Below, in pieces: positions 8,227 to 16,593 of a stretch of DNA of 54,239 nucleotides. The notes below the pieces were generated by a model. The model was not told where the DNA came from and did not search any database. It saw only the letters and a list, made by a program, of their open reading frames with translations. Made by a program: the position numbers and the translations under genes. The DNA is taken from positions 1 through 54,239 of the forward strand of contig JANQFL010000079.1 in the NCBI GenBank assembly GCA_028277845.1, written 5' to 3'. This DNA is from Sneathiellales bacterium (GTDB taxonomy: Bacteria; Pseudomonadota; Alphaproteobacteria; JANQFL01). The stretch's first letter is position 1. Every line of letters starts with the position of its first letter.

Positions 8227-8966
8227 TTTGGCGACCCATTACTGGATTTTTCATTAGACTTATCTGTAGTTGAGCCAAAATAAAATCCCAATACGGAGCC
8301 AATTAGACCAGTAGATACTGACAGAAGTACTGTAACTATTTCTCGATATTTTGTTTCCTGTCCAGGGTCGTAAAAAATCAGAATTGATGCCACTGAAATT
8401 CCGAGCATCATAGCCACGAGTGACAAAAAACCTACAACACGCACTCGCAGATTCTTAATCCCTAGTTCAATTTCAAAACTCCGAGTTTGATCCTCAATTT
8501 TCTTTATCTGCAAAAAGGAACCGGCTTTTATGTCCGATACGGATATGTCTGGTCCAACATCTTCAGCTGGAGTTTTGATTATTGAAGCAAGCTTCGACGC
8601 ACTCTCTTTAAGATCAGTTCCAGAGCTCATATCCATATATTGGTATTGATCAATAAAGCTTGGTATCTTTGAGTTCCGTTCAATCAATATAGGGATAATT
8701 TTCTTTCTTGAATCTTGTGCCTTGGCTGCAATTGCAGCTGCGATTTCGGACGAAAAGTAGTTACTACGCGAAGAATACTTGGAAATAATCGGAATAAATA
8801 CAGATGTATTCTGAACTGCATTCGAAATAGCAGTCACCCAATTGTCTCCGGCTTTGATTTCCGCCTTATCAAGCCAGACGCTAATCCCATCTTCTTTAAG
8901 TGACTCAGCAAGCTTTTCCGCGAAGTGGGCGTCATCCGCTGCATAACTGAGAAATACATCTGGCAA
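8223..8966 (-). CDS. TIR-domain membrane protein
   Basis: 247-residue protein with an N-terminal TIR domain (residues 1 to ~135): MPDVFLSYAADD (box 1), SLKEDGISVWLDKAEIKAGD (box 2) and SKYSSRSNYFSSEIAAA, where Glu74 fits the catalytic glutamate of NAD-cleaving TIR enzymes. A linker follows, then two transmembrane helices (~177-199 and ~209-231). TIR domains in bacteria hydrolyse NAD+ or make cyclic ADP-ribose signals during phage defence (Thoeris, CBASS-TIR, Pycsar-TIR). The membrane-anchored form and its overlap with a second membrane protein suggest a two-component effector. It is the first gene of the island operon. Confidence 0.85.
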   Translation of the reverse strand: MPDVFLSYAADDAHFAEKLAESLKEDGISVWLDKAEIKAGDNWVTAISNAVQNTSVFIPIISKYSSRSNYFSSEIAAAIAAKAQDSRKKIIPILIERNSKIPSFIDQYQYMDMSSGTDLKESASKLASIIKTPAEDVGPDISVSDIKAGSFLQIKKIEDQTRSFEIELGIKNLRVRVVGFLSLVAMMLGISVASILIFYDPGQETKYREIVTVLLSVSTGLIGSVLGFYFGSTTDKSNEKSSNGSPK

Positions 8967-9064
8967 TTGTTCAGGCCTCTTTCTATCAATAGAAAAACGA
9001 GAGTGTAGCGCAAAAAGCGGACTATTAGTAGGGGCACAGAGTCACGTCCAGTCGCGCACCTGAG

Positions 9065-9336
9065 GTATCACCGTCATCGCCGATTCGGCGCAATTCTCCG
9101 CCTCAGTCGCTGAACTGTCGCCGCAGAACCTGATTGGCACCATGCTGACGGTGCAGACCGTCGTCGGTTTCTCGCTGACCTTGATCACCATTCACCTGAT
9201 GCCGGCCTGGGTCGAGACGTTGACCTGGCAGTATGCCTTCGTGCCGTTGGCCATCGGGCCGTTCCTCGGTGTCCTGGCCATGGCCCGGCTGCGCGCCCAC
9301 CCCGATGCTGTCAAACTGGCCAACGGGCGGCGCTAA
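9065..9336 (+). pseudogene. MFS transporter 3' remnant
   Basis: The plus strand encodes the last ~90 residues of the MFS transporter (ADSAQFSASVAEL, then LTWQYAFVPLAIGPFLGV and a stop) with a few substitutions relative to 5334-6572. No upstream coding sequence remains: the reading frame emerges from island DNA. Non-functional remnant created by the duplication. Confidence 0.8.
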
Positions 9337-9469
9337 TTCAAGCCGCCGGCAATACCTGTTTCCATGGCCGGATGACCACACTTTCGAACAGGCCGGCCTG
9401 GGCGTAGGGATCGGTGGCGGCCCAGGCCTGGGCTGCGGCCAGGTCGTCGAATTCGGCGACGATCAGGCT
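9065..9469. repeat. 405-bp direct repeat, right copy
   Basis: Right-hand partner of 6301-6705 (offset 2764 bp, no gaps). It contains the truncated MFS 3' end and the 3' part of the intact yciI gene. Confidence 0.85.
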
Positions 9470-9622
9470 GCCGGTCATGGCGCCGCCGTCTTCGGTGGTG
9501 GTGGGACCGGCCAGCTTGACCGTGTCGCCGGCGGCCTTGAGGAACGCCACGTGGGCGGGGCGGTTGTCGAGCCGGACCTGAGCCCGGCCCGGCCGGTCGG
9601 TACAGAAGATGGCGAAAAGCAT
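9338..9622 (-). CDS. YciI-family protein
   Basis: 94-residue protein of the YciI/YCII family, a ferredoxin-like fold with a conserved His/Asp pair whose activity is mostly unknown. Visible are MLFAIFCTDRPG at the start, RPAHVAFLKAAGD, GSLIVAEFDDLAAAQAWAATDPYAQAGLFESV and a final RPWKQV. This copy is intact, whereas the one at 6574-6705 is broken. Minus strand with gpsA 48 bp upstream in the same direction, and tsaD beyond that, so the three may be cotranscribed, an arrangement common in alphaproteobacteria. Confidence 0.85.
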   Translation of the reverse strand: MLFAIFCTDRPGRAQVRLDNRPAHVAFLKAAGDTVKLAGPTTTEDGGAMTGSLIVAEFDDLAAAQAWAATDPYAQAGLFESVVIRPWKQVLPAA

Positions 9623-9670
9623 AACGCACTCCTTATGGTGTGTAACTTGCGCCCACGGGTCGGCGCGAAA

Positions 9671-10672
9671 TCAGTGTACGGATTCCGATTTGAAGGGACG
9701 GGCGAGCAGGCCGGACACGGCCTCGGTCACCGACGCCTGGCCCTTGAGCACCGAATCGACGGCCTGGCAGATGGGCATGTCCACATTGCGCTGTTCGGCC
9801 AGGGCGCATACGGCGGCGGCGGTGAAGACACCCTCCGCCACCGAATGCCGCTCGCCCAGCACATCGTCCAGCGCCCGGCCCTCGCCCAGCGCCGCGCCGA
9901 GCGACATGTTGCGCGATGTCATGGAGGTACAGGTCAACGTCAGGTCGCCTATGCCGGACAGGCCCATGAGGGTTTCCCGCTTGCCGCCGAGCGCCAGGCC
10001 GAGGCGGACGATTTCAGCGACACCCCGGGCGATCAAGGCCGCCCGGGCGTTGTCTCCCAGTTCGGCGCCGGTGACGATGCCGCAGGCGATGGCAATGACG
10101 TTCTTGACCGCGCCGCCCACCTCGGCGCCGACCAGGTCGTCCGACAGGTAAGGCCGGAACGTGGGCCGTCCCAACTGCGCCATCAGCGTCTGGCCGGTCA
10201 TTTCGTTTTCGCAGGCCAGGGTATACGCGGTCGGCAGTTCCCGCGCCACTTCGATGGCGAATGTCGGCCCGGACAGGACCGCCGCAACGGCCTGGGGCAA
10301 TTCCTCGGCGACGATCTGGTGTGGCAGCAGGCCGCTGTCCCGTTCGATACCCTTGCAGCAGATGACCACCGGCGTGCCGTCGGGCAGCAACGGTTGGAGG
10401 GCCTGGCACAATTCGCGCAGGTTCTGGGCCGGCGGTACCAGCAGGACGGTATCGGCACCGCCCACGGTCACCGCAAGTTCGCTGCCGGCGATGATGTCGG
10501 CGTCGAGCGGGACATCCGGCAAGTAGCGGTCGTTGCGTTGCGTGTCGTTGATGGCTGCCGCGTGGTCGGGTTTGCGGGTCCACAAGGCGACCGATGCCCC
10601 GTTGGCCCGCGCGACCATGGCCAGCGCCGTACCCCATGCACCCGCCCCCAATACGGCAATCTTGTTCGTCAT
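9671..10672 (-). CDS. gpsA: NAD(P)-dependent glycerol-3-phosphate dehydrogenase
   Basis: 333-residue cytoplasmic enzyme that reduces dihydroxyacetone phosphate to sn-glycerol 3-phosphate for phospholipid synthesis. The N-terminal Rossmann motif is IAVLGAGAWGTALA; other signatures are VVICCKGIERDSG, the catalytic-Lys region GGAVKNVIAIACGI near residue 190, GLSGIGDLTLTCTS and SRNMSLGAALGEG. Length is normal for GpsA. It lies 38 bp downstream of tsaD on the same strand, the usual tsaD-gpsA pairing. Confidence 0.95.
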   Translation of the reverse strand: MTNKIAVLGAGAWGTALAMVARANGASVALWTRKPDHAAAINDTQRNDRYLPDVPLDADIIAGSELAVTVGGADTVLLVPPAQNLRELCQALQPLLPDGTPVVICCKGIERDSGLLPHQIVAEELPQAVAAVLSGPTFAIEVARELPTAYTLACENEMTGQTLMAQLGRPTFRPYLSDDLVGAEVGGAVKNVIAIACGIVTGAELGDNARAALIARGVAEIVRLGLALGGKRETLMGLSGIGDLTLTCTSMTSRNMSLGAALGEGRALDDVLGERHSVAEGVFTAAAVCALAEQRNVDMPICQAVDSVLKGQASVTEAVSGLLARPFKSESVH

Positions 10673-10710
10673 GGCGCTGTTTATGGCGCGCTAACGCCCA
10701 GGTGTCCAGG

Positions 10711-11766
10711 TCAGGCTTTGACCCCGGCCCCCTTCGCCGGGGCAGCATCCGGATCCAACGGCCAGCGCGCCCGGGGCGCCAGATCGAGCGGGTCCGACAG
10801 GCCGGCCTGCGCCCGCTCCAGTCCCGCCCAGGCGATCATGGCGCCGTTGTCGGTGCACAGCGCGGGCGGGGGAACATGCAGCACGAACCCTTCCTGGTCG
10901 GCCACGTTGCCGAGCCGGGCGCCCAGAAATTGGTTGGCCGCCACGCCGCCGGCGACGACGAAGCGCCGGATGCCGCCGTGGTGCGCCGCGAAATGCGCCA
11001 TCGCCCGCCGCACCCGGTCGGCCAGGACATCGGCCACGGCCAACTGAAACGCCGCCGCCACATCCGCCTTGTCCTGGTCGGACAACGGTTGGGCAAGGCT
11101 TTGGATTGTCAGCCGTACCGCGTTTTTCAGGCCGGAAAACGAAAAATCCAGGGTGTCCCGGCCCAGCAGCGGGCGGGGCAAGGGAAAGCGGTCCGGATCG
11201 CCGCCCCGGGCCGCCCGTTCCACCGCCGGGCCACCGGGATATCCCAGGTCCAGCATCTTGGCGGTCTTGTCGAAGGCCTCGCCCACCGCGTCGTCGATGG
11301 TGGTGCCGAGGCGCCGGTACCGGCCGACCCCGTCGACCGTCAGCAACTGGCAATGCCCCCCCGACACCAGCAGCAGCAGATAGGGAAAGTCGATGCCGTC
11401 GGTCAGGCGCGCCGTCAGGGCATGGCCTTCCAGGTGATTGACGGCGATCAGCGGCTTGCCCGCCGCCGCCGCGATGCCCTTGGCGGTCATCAGGCCGACG
11501 ATGACACCGCCGATCAGACCGGGACCCGCCGTCACCGCCACGGCATCCAGGTCGCCATAGTCCAGCCCGGCCTCGTCCATGGCCGTGTGGACCAAGCGGT
11601 CCAGGTGATCCAGGTGGCTGCGGGCGGCGATTTCCGGCACAACGCCACCATAAATGCGGTGCTCGTCGATCTGGGACAGCACCAGATTGGACAGCACCGC
11701 GCGTTCCGCCGTCACCACGGCGGCGGCGGTTTCGTCGCAACTGGTTTCGATGCCCAGAACCTTCAT
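10711..11766 (-). CDS. tsaD: tRNA N6-threonylcarbamoyladenosine synthase subunit TsaD
   Basis: 351-residue ASKHA-fold protein that transfers the threonylcarbamoyl group to A37 of ANN-decoding tRNAs. It begins [18 protein letters not shown]; the metal ligands lie in [11 protein letters not shown] (His near residue 115); [24 protein letters not shown] and [12 protein letters not shown] are the other family motifs. Length is normal. Divergent from hemC across 88 bp and cotranscribed with gpsA. Note that the window also contains a tRNA-Thr, one of its substrates. Confidence 0.96.
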   Translation of the reverse strand: MKVLGIETSCDETAAAVVTAERAVLSNLVLSQIDEHRIYGGVVPEIAARSHLDHLDRLVHTAMDEAGLDYGDLDAVAVTAGPGLIGGVIVGLMTAKGIAAAAGKPLIAVNHLEGHALTARLTDGIDFPYLLLLVSGGHCQLLTVDGVGRYRRLGTTIDDAVGEAFDKTAKMLDLGYPGGPAVERAARGGDPDRFPLPRPLLGRDTLDFSFSGLKNAVRLTIQSLAQPLSDQDKADVAAAFQLAVADVLADRVRRAMAHFAAHHGGIRRFVVAGGVAANQFLGARLGNVADQEGFVLHVPPPALCTDNGAMIAWAGLERAQAGLSDPLDLAPRARWPLDPDAAPAKGAGVKA

Positions 11767-11854
11767 CGGCCGGCCTCACGAAAAAAACACAATCTTCGGC
11801 GTGAATTCCGCTATAACGCGGAATTGCTCCGGTTCCAAGATCAACGTACCCATT

Positions 11855-12802
11855 ATGGCGCAGAAACCCGCTTCCCACCGCCCCGCCCTCCGTGTCGGTA
11901 CACGGGGCAGCCCGCTCGCCCTGGCCCAGGCGCACGAGACCAAACGCCGGCTGCTGGCGGCCCATGGCGACCTGAGCGAAAACGACGTGGACATCGTCGT
12001 CATCAGCACCAAGGGCGACCGCATCCAGGACCGGGCCCTGTCGGAAATCGGCGGCAAGGGCCTGTTCACCGAGGAAATCGAGGACGGGCTGCTGAACGGC
12101 GAGTTGGACCTGGCCGTGCATTCCATGAAGGACATGCCGACGGTGTTTCCCGACGGCCTGGACATCACCTGCTTCCTGCCACGCGAGGACGCCCGCGACG
12201 CGTTCATCAGCCCCAAGGCCGGATCGCTGGCCGACCTGCCCGCCGGCAGCGTCGTCGGCACCTCGTCCCTGCGCCGCCAGGCCCAGGTGCTGAACAGGCG
12301 CCCCGACCTGACAGTCATCACCTTCCGCGGCAACGTGCAGACCCGGCTGCGCAAGCTGGACGAAGGCTTGGCCGACGCCACCTTCCTGGCCATGGCCGGA
12401 CTGCGCCGTTTGGACATGGCCGACGTGGCGACCGGTCCCGTGTCCATGGACGACATGCTGCCGGCCGTCGCGCAGGGCGCGATCGGCATCGAACAGCGTA
12501 TCGGCGACGACCGGGTGTCGGCCTATCTCGCGCCCATCAACGACGCCCAGACCCAGGTCCGCGTGGCCTGCGAGCGCGCCTTTCTGAAAGTGCTGGACGG
12601 TTCCTGCCGCACGCCGATCGCCGGGCATGCAACATTGGCGGAAGACGGCACGATGCATTTCCGCGGCCTGATCCTGAAGACCGACGGCAGCGAGGCCTTC
12701 GCCACAGAACGCACCGGCGTGGCCGACGATGCCGCCACCATGGGTGAAAGCGCCGGCGAGGAACTGCGGGCCCGGGCCGGCGACGGTTTCTTCACGGACT
12801 GA
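11855..12802 (+). CDS. hemC: Porphobilinogen deaminase (hydroxymethylbilane synthase)
   Basis: 315-residue enzyme joining four porphobilinogens into hydroxymethylbilane in heme synthesis. Motifs: LRVGTRGSPLALAQAH near residue 10, STKGDRIQDRAL, HSMKDMPTVFPDG (catalytic Asp in the KDMP motif) and VLDGSCRTPIAGHA with the Cys that carries the dipyrromethane cofactor. I chose the ATG at 11855, which puts the conserved region at the usual distance from the N-terminus; the longer upstream frame has no family similarity. First gene of the hemC-hemD-mitofilin-hemY run. Confidence 0.95.
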   Translation: MAQKPASHRPALRVGTRGSPLALAQAHETKRRLLAAHGDLSENDVDIVVISTKGDRIQDRALSEIGGKGLFTEEIEDGLLNGELDLAVHSMKDMPTVFPDGLDITCFLPREDARDAFISPKAGSLADLPAGSVVGTSSLRRQAQVLNRRPDLTVITFRGNVQTRLRKLDEGLADATFLAMAGLRRLDMADVATGPVSMDDMLPAVAQGAIGIEQRIGDDRVSAYLAPINDAQTQVRVACERAFLKVLDGSCRTPIAGHATLAEDGTMHFRGLILKTDGSEAFATERTGVADDAATMGESAGEELRARAGDGFFTD

Positions 12803-12809
12803 CCGCCTG

Positions 12810-13532
12810 ATGGCCACCGCGACCCGCGCGCTGATCACCCGGCCTCTCGAGGATGCCAAACCCGTTGCCGCCCGGCTTGCCGATTTGGGCATCGATGCCG
12901 TCATCGAACCGCTCCTGTTCATCGACTACAAAGACGATGCGGACGTCGCCTTCGACGGCGTGCAGGCGCTGCTGTTCACCAGCGCCAACGGCGTGCGGGC
13001 GCTTGCCCGCAATTCCGATGAACGCAGCCTGCCCGTATTGACGGTGGGCGATGCCTCGGCCCGCGAAGCCCGGGTGGCCGGTTTTGCCGACGTCACCAGC
13101 GCCGGCGGCGATGTGGAGGATTTGGCGGCCCTGGCGATGGGGCGGCTCAAGAGCGAAGACGGCATATTGCTGCATATCGCCGGCAGTGCCGTGGCGGGCG
13201 ATCTGGCCGGCCGGCTTGAACAGGCCGGCTTCGCATACCGGCGCGCGGTGCTGTACGGGGCCCGCACCGCCGACGCCCTGAGCTATAAATGTGTGCGGTC
13301 CATCCGCGACGGACAGATCGACGCAGCGCTGTTTTTCTCTCCCCGCACGGCGGCCACCTTTGTTAGGCTGGCGCAGGCTCAAGGCCTGAGTCCGCATTGC
13401 CGGAGCATGGATGCCGTCTGCCTGAGCGCGGCCGTGGCCGAGACAATGTCCGAGTTGCCCTGGCAGCGATGTCTGACCGCCCGCGAACCCACCTTGGACG
13501 CGCTGCTGGACATCCTGGATGAAGACGCATAA
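12810..13532 (+). CDS. hemD: Uroporphyrinogen-III synthase
   Basis: 240-residue protein, the next enzyme after HemC, closing hydroxymethylbilane to uroporphyrinogen III. Sequence in this family is weakly conserved; visible are ALITRPLEDAKPVAARLADLG at the start, LLFTSANGVRALA near residue 50, and ALFFSPRTAATFVRL near residue 170. The ATG at 12810 lies 7 bp after the hemC stop; the in-frame extension upstream overlaps hemC and is rejected. Length is normal, and position between hemC and the mitofilin-like gene supports the call. Confidence 0.9.
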   Translation: MATATRALITRPLEDAKPVAARLADLGIDAVIEPLLFIDYKDDADVAFDGVQALLFTSANGVRALARNSDERSLPVLTVGDASAREARVAGFADVTSAGGDVEDLAALAMGRLKSEDGILLHIAGSAVAGDLAGRLEQAGFAYRRAVLYGARTADALSYKCVRSIRDGQIDAALFFSPRTAATFVRLAQAQGLSPHCRSMDAVCLSAAVAETMSELPWQRCLTAREPTLDALLDILDEDA

Positions 13533-13589
13533 GGCACTCGGCCAATGGTCCGCTGGAAAGCTCCACCGGCGGCGAGCAAGGACGACGCG

Positions 13590-14978
13590 ATGAGCGAACA
13601 CGACGACGACAAGAAACCGGCAACCGTCCCGCAAACCGAGACACGGCCGCCATCCCCGTTCGGTGACGCGGAAGGCCTGGGTGACGAGACGGCGGAAGCC
13701 GCCGAGCCGAGCAGCGTTGAAACGGAGCTACCGGACGAACCCGAACCGCCGGTGAAAAAGCCCCGTTGGGGCCGCCGCATCCTCTTCGCCGTGGTACTGC
13801 TCGTGTTCGTCTTCGGCGCCGGCCTGTTCACCATGCCGCAGATCGCGCCGCGGCTGGCGACGTATCTGCCCGCCAGTCTTGTGTACGGCGAGGGCATGAC
13901 GGGACGGCTCGAGGCCCTCGAATCGCGCGTCGCCACCTTGGAATCGGCCGGCGCGCAGCGCGATCCGGCCATCGCCGAACTGCAGGCCAGCATCGCCAAG
14001 ACCGCCGCGACGGCACAGGACGTGGCCGCGCGTCTGGACGGCTTGTCGATCCCCGACCTGTCGCCCGATATCGCCGCCGTGAACGCCAAGCTGCTGGCCT
14101 TGAGCACCAGCGCGACGGCGGCCGATGACGAGACGCGGCGGGCGATCGCCAATGAGATTGCCGTCCTGGCCGACCGCCTGACGGCCATGGAAGCGAACCT
14201 GTCGCAAGTGGCCGCGGCAGCACCGGCGGCGCCCAGCACATCTGACGGCGGTGTGGACAGCGCGGCTGTCGCCACCTTGCGCAGCCGGATGGCGGCCGCG
14301 GAACGGGCCGTCGCCGACGTCCGGCGTGAAACCCAGCGGCTCAATCAGACGCTAGCGGATGCCCAGACCGAAACCTCGGCGCGGCACGCGGCCCTGGAAT
14401 CCCGTGTCGAGACCCTGGCCACGACGCCCAGGGCGGACGATGGATCCCGCATCTCGGTCGGCTCGGCCTTCGTGCTGGCGGTGAGCCAATTGCGCGGCGC
14501 TGTTGTTTCGGGGAACCCCTATGGAACCGAACTGGACGCGCTGCAAGCCTTGGCGACAGGTTCGCGGGACGAGACATTGTCGGCGGCGCTGGTCTCGCTC
14601 GCAGCCGGTGCGGATAACGGTATCACCAGCCTCGATGATCTGCGCGCAACCTATGCCGATGCCGCACAAGCAGCGTTGCGCGCCAGCCGATCCCGTGGCG
14701 AAGGCTGGGTGGCACAGACGATGGATCGTCTGTCTTCCGTCGTCTCGGTGCGCCGGGTGGGCGAAGTTGCCGGTGATGACGCGGAAGCGGTGCTGGCCAG
14801 GGCGGAAACCCGATTGAACGCCGGCGACATCCAGGCGGCGTTGACCGAGCTGGAGGCGCTCACCGGTCCGGCCGCCGAAGCAATGGCGGCGTGGACGGCG
14901 CGCGCCAAGGCCCATGCCGGCGCGCATCGGGCCTTGCGCGACTTGCAGACGCTGGCCATCGCCGGCTTGAAAGGTTGA
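13590..14978 (+). CDS. Mitofilin-like inner-membrane protein
   Basis: 462-residue protein of the alphaproteobacterial mitofilin/Mic60-related family found between hemD and hemY. An acidic, Pro-rich cytoplasmic N-terminus (~60 residues) is followed by one transmembrane helix (RRILFAVVLLVFVFGAGLF, near residues 66-84) and a long periplasmic region with heptad-like coiled coil (repeated RLEALESRVATLE-type segments), then a helical C-terminal mitofilin-signature-like domain. In Rhodospirillales and Rhodobacterales this protein shapes intracytoplasmic membranes. AAGGA precedes the ATG at 13590, which I prefer to the upstream in-frame GTG. Confidence 0.8.
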   Translation: MSEHDDDKKPATVPQTETRPPSPFGDAEGLGDETAEAAEPSSVETELPDEPEPPVKKPRWGRRILFAVVLLVFVFGAGLFTMPQIAPRLATYLPASLVYGEGMTGRLEALESRVATLESAGAQRDPAIAELQASIAKTAATAQDVAARLDGLSIPDLSPDIAAVNAKLLALSTSATAADDETRRAIANEIAVLADRLTAMEANLSQVAAAAPAAPSTSDGGVDSAAVATLRSRMAAAERAVADVRRETQRLNQTLADAQTETSARHAALESRVETLATTPRADDGSRISVGSAFVLAVSQLRGAVVSGNPYGTELDALQALATGSRDETLSAALVSLAAGADNGITSLDDLRATYADAAQAALRASRSRGEGWVAQTMDRLSSVVSVRRVGEVAGDDAEAVLARAETRLNAGDIQAALTELEALTGPAAEAMAAWTARAKAHAGAHRALRDLQTLAIAGLKG

Positions 14979-14987
14979 GGCCCGGTC

Positions 14988-16358
14988 ATGGTGCGTGTCT
15001 TTGTCACCGTTCTGATCATCGCGGTCATCGCGGCGGGCTTCGCCTGGTTCGCCGAACTGCCGGATTTGAAGATAAACTGGCTGGACCGGCGGATCGACAT
15101 TCTAGCCGTCGCCATTCCCATTGTCCTCGCCTTGCTCGCCGCCACCCTGATCATCCTCGACCGCCTGTGGCGCTGGCTGCGCCGCAGCCCCGGTATGCTG
15201 GGCGCGGCCCGGGGGGAAAAGCGCAAACGCCAGGGCTATATGGCGCTGACCCAGGGCATGGCGGCCGTGGCCGCCGGCGACGCCGAACAGGCCGCCAAGA
15301 TGGCGCGCAAGGCGGAGGCGTTGCTGGACGAACCGCCGCTCACCTTGCTGCTGTCGGCCCAGGCGGCGCAGTTGGGCGGCGATGCCCGGGCGGCCAATAC
15401 GGCGTTTTCCGCCATGCTGGAAAAACCGGAGACCGAATTCCTCGGCCTGCGCGGCCTGCTGGTTCAGGCGCTGCGCCAGGGCGACACGGCGACGGCGCTC
15501 AAGCACGCCAAACGGGCCTATCGGCTCAGACCGAATACGCCTTGGGTGGTGCGCAGCCTGTTTGCCCTGCAGACCGGCGCGGGGCTTTGGACCGACGCCC
15601 GGACCACCCTGGCCCACGGCGCCAAACAGAGCCTGATCCCCGCCGACGATGCCGCCCGCCAGACAGGTCTGCTGCTGCTGGCCGACGCCCAGGAGAAAAT
15701 GGCGGCCGGCCAGGGCAAGGAGGCCCGCTTCCTGGCCGTCAAGGCGCACGAGGCGGCACCGTCCTTCGCGCCGGCGGCGGAACTGGCCGCACGGCTGTTG
15801 CTGGAGGAAGGCAAGAAGCGCAAGGCGGTGAAATTGATCAAGGACACCTGGACCCGGGCGCCGCACCCCATGTTGGCCGAGGCATTCAACGCCGCCGAAC
15901 CGGGCGAGACGCCGGAGCAGAAGCTGAAACGCTTCTCCGGGCTGCAGGCCGTCAAGCCGGACCACACCGAAACCCGGTACGCCCACGCGCAACTGGCCAT
16001 GGCCGCCGGGGCCTGGGACACGGTGCGCGACAACCTGACCCGCATCATCGACGGCGGCGAGGCCGACAACCGCGTCTATGCGCTGATGGCGGAGCTGGAG
16101 AAACAGCAGCACGGCGACAGCGCCTCGGCCCGGGAATGGCTGTTCAAGGCCGCCAACGCGCCCGAGCCGCAGACCTGGTCGTGCCGCGCCTGCGCCTCCC
16201 ATGCCGGCGACTGGTCGCCGCGCTGCCCGTCCTGCGAGACCTTCGATGGCCTGACCTGGGGCAGCACGGCCCGGCAGGCGAAACTGGCGCCGTCGCTGGA
16301 ATCCCTGGCTCAGGACGGCGACCTGGAAACCCTGCCGCCGCCGGAACCGGCGCAGTAA
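14988..16358 (+). CDS. hemY: HemY-like TPR membrane protein with zinc ribbon
   Basis: 456-residue protein annotated as heme biosynthesis protein HemY (not the oxidase of the same name). Two N-terminal transmembrane helices (residues ~4-20 and ~38-58) are followed by a region of TPR-like helical pairs (residues ~80-370). The C-terminus carries a four-Cys ribbon, CRACASHAGDWSPRCPSC, near residue 400, similar to the rubredoxin-like metal ribbon of LapB. The ribbon probably binds zinc or iron. Last gene of the hem run, 9 bp after the mitofilin-like gene. A role in lipid or heme-envelope homeostasis is likely but unproven. Confidence 0.8.
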   Translation: MVRVFVTVLIIAVIAAGFAWFAELPDLKINWLDRRIDILAVAIPIVLALLAATLIILDRLWRWLRRSPGMLGAARGEKRKRQGYMALTQGMAAVAAGDAEQAAKMARKAEALLDEPPLTLLLSAQAAQLGGDARAANTAFSAMLEKPETEFLGLRGLLVQALRQGDTATALKHAKRAYRLRPNTPWVVRSLFALQTGAGLWTDARTTLAHGAKQSLIPADDAARQTGLLLLADAQEKMAAGQGKEARFLAVKAHEAAPSFAPAAELAARLLLEEGKKRKAVKLIKDTWTRAPHPMLAEAFNAAEPGETPEQKLKRFSGLQAVKPDHTETRYAHAQLAMAAGAWDTVRDNLTRIIDGGEADNRVYALMAELEKQQHGDSASAREWLFKAANAPEPQTWSCRACASHAGDWSPRCPSCETFDGLTWGSTARQAKLAPSLESLAQDGDLETLPPPEPAQ

Positions 16359-16486
16359 CCCACGGCCGCCACCGGCCGGCGATTGATCAAGATTTAACCA
16401 ATTCCCCCGAGAGTACCGAATGTCCGAAGCCCTTGGCCGAAACGCCGTTGACGGATCAGGCCATCGGCAGTAGCTTCCGGGCGCGT

Positions 16487-16562
<76 letters not shown>

Positions 16563-16593
16563 GCTTTCCTCCCGAACTTCCTCCGAACTCATC

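Larger units (their letters stand above)
6706..9064. mobile_element. AT-rich island between the direct repeats
   Basis: This 2.36-kb block is visibly richer in A and T and uses A/T-ending codons, unlike the GC-rich genes on both sides. It holds three minus-strand genes (TIR protein, coiled-coil membrane protein, Rossmann-fold protein) and no integrase or transposase. Its ends coincide with the ends of the 405-bp repeats, which indicates acquisition through recombination in the MFS/yciI region. Confidence 0.7.

Noticed and set aside
10594-12922. Very long open frames on both strands (717 and 743 codons) over tsaD/hemC
   Set aside because: They overlap clear TsaD and HemC coding sequence, are Arg/Gly/Pro-rich and match no family: products of high GC third positions.
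16380-16410. TTGATCAAGATTTAA as an FNR site before the tRNA
   Set aside because: The spacing between half-sites is wrong for TTGAT-N4-ATCAA, and no suitable gene follows.
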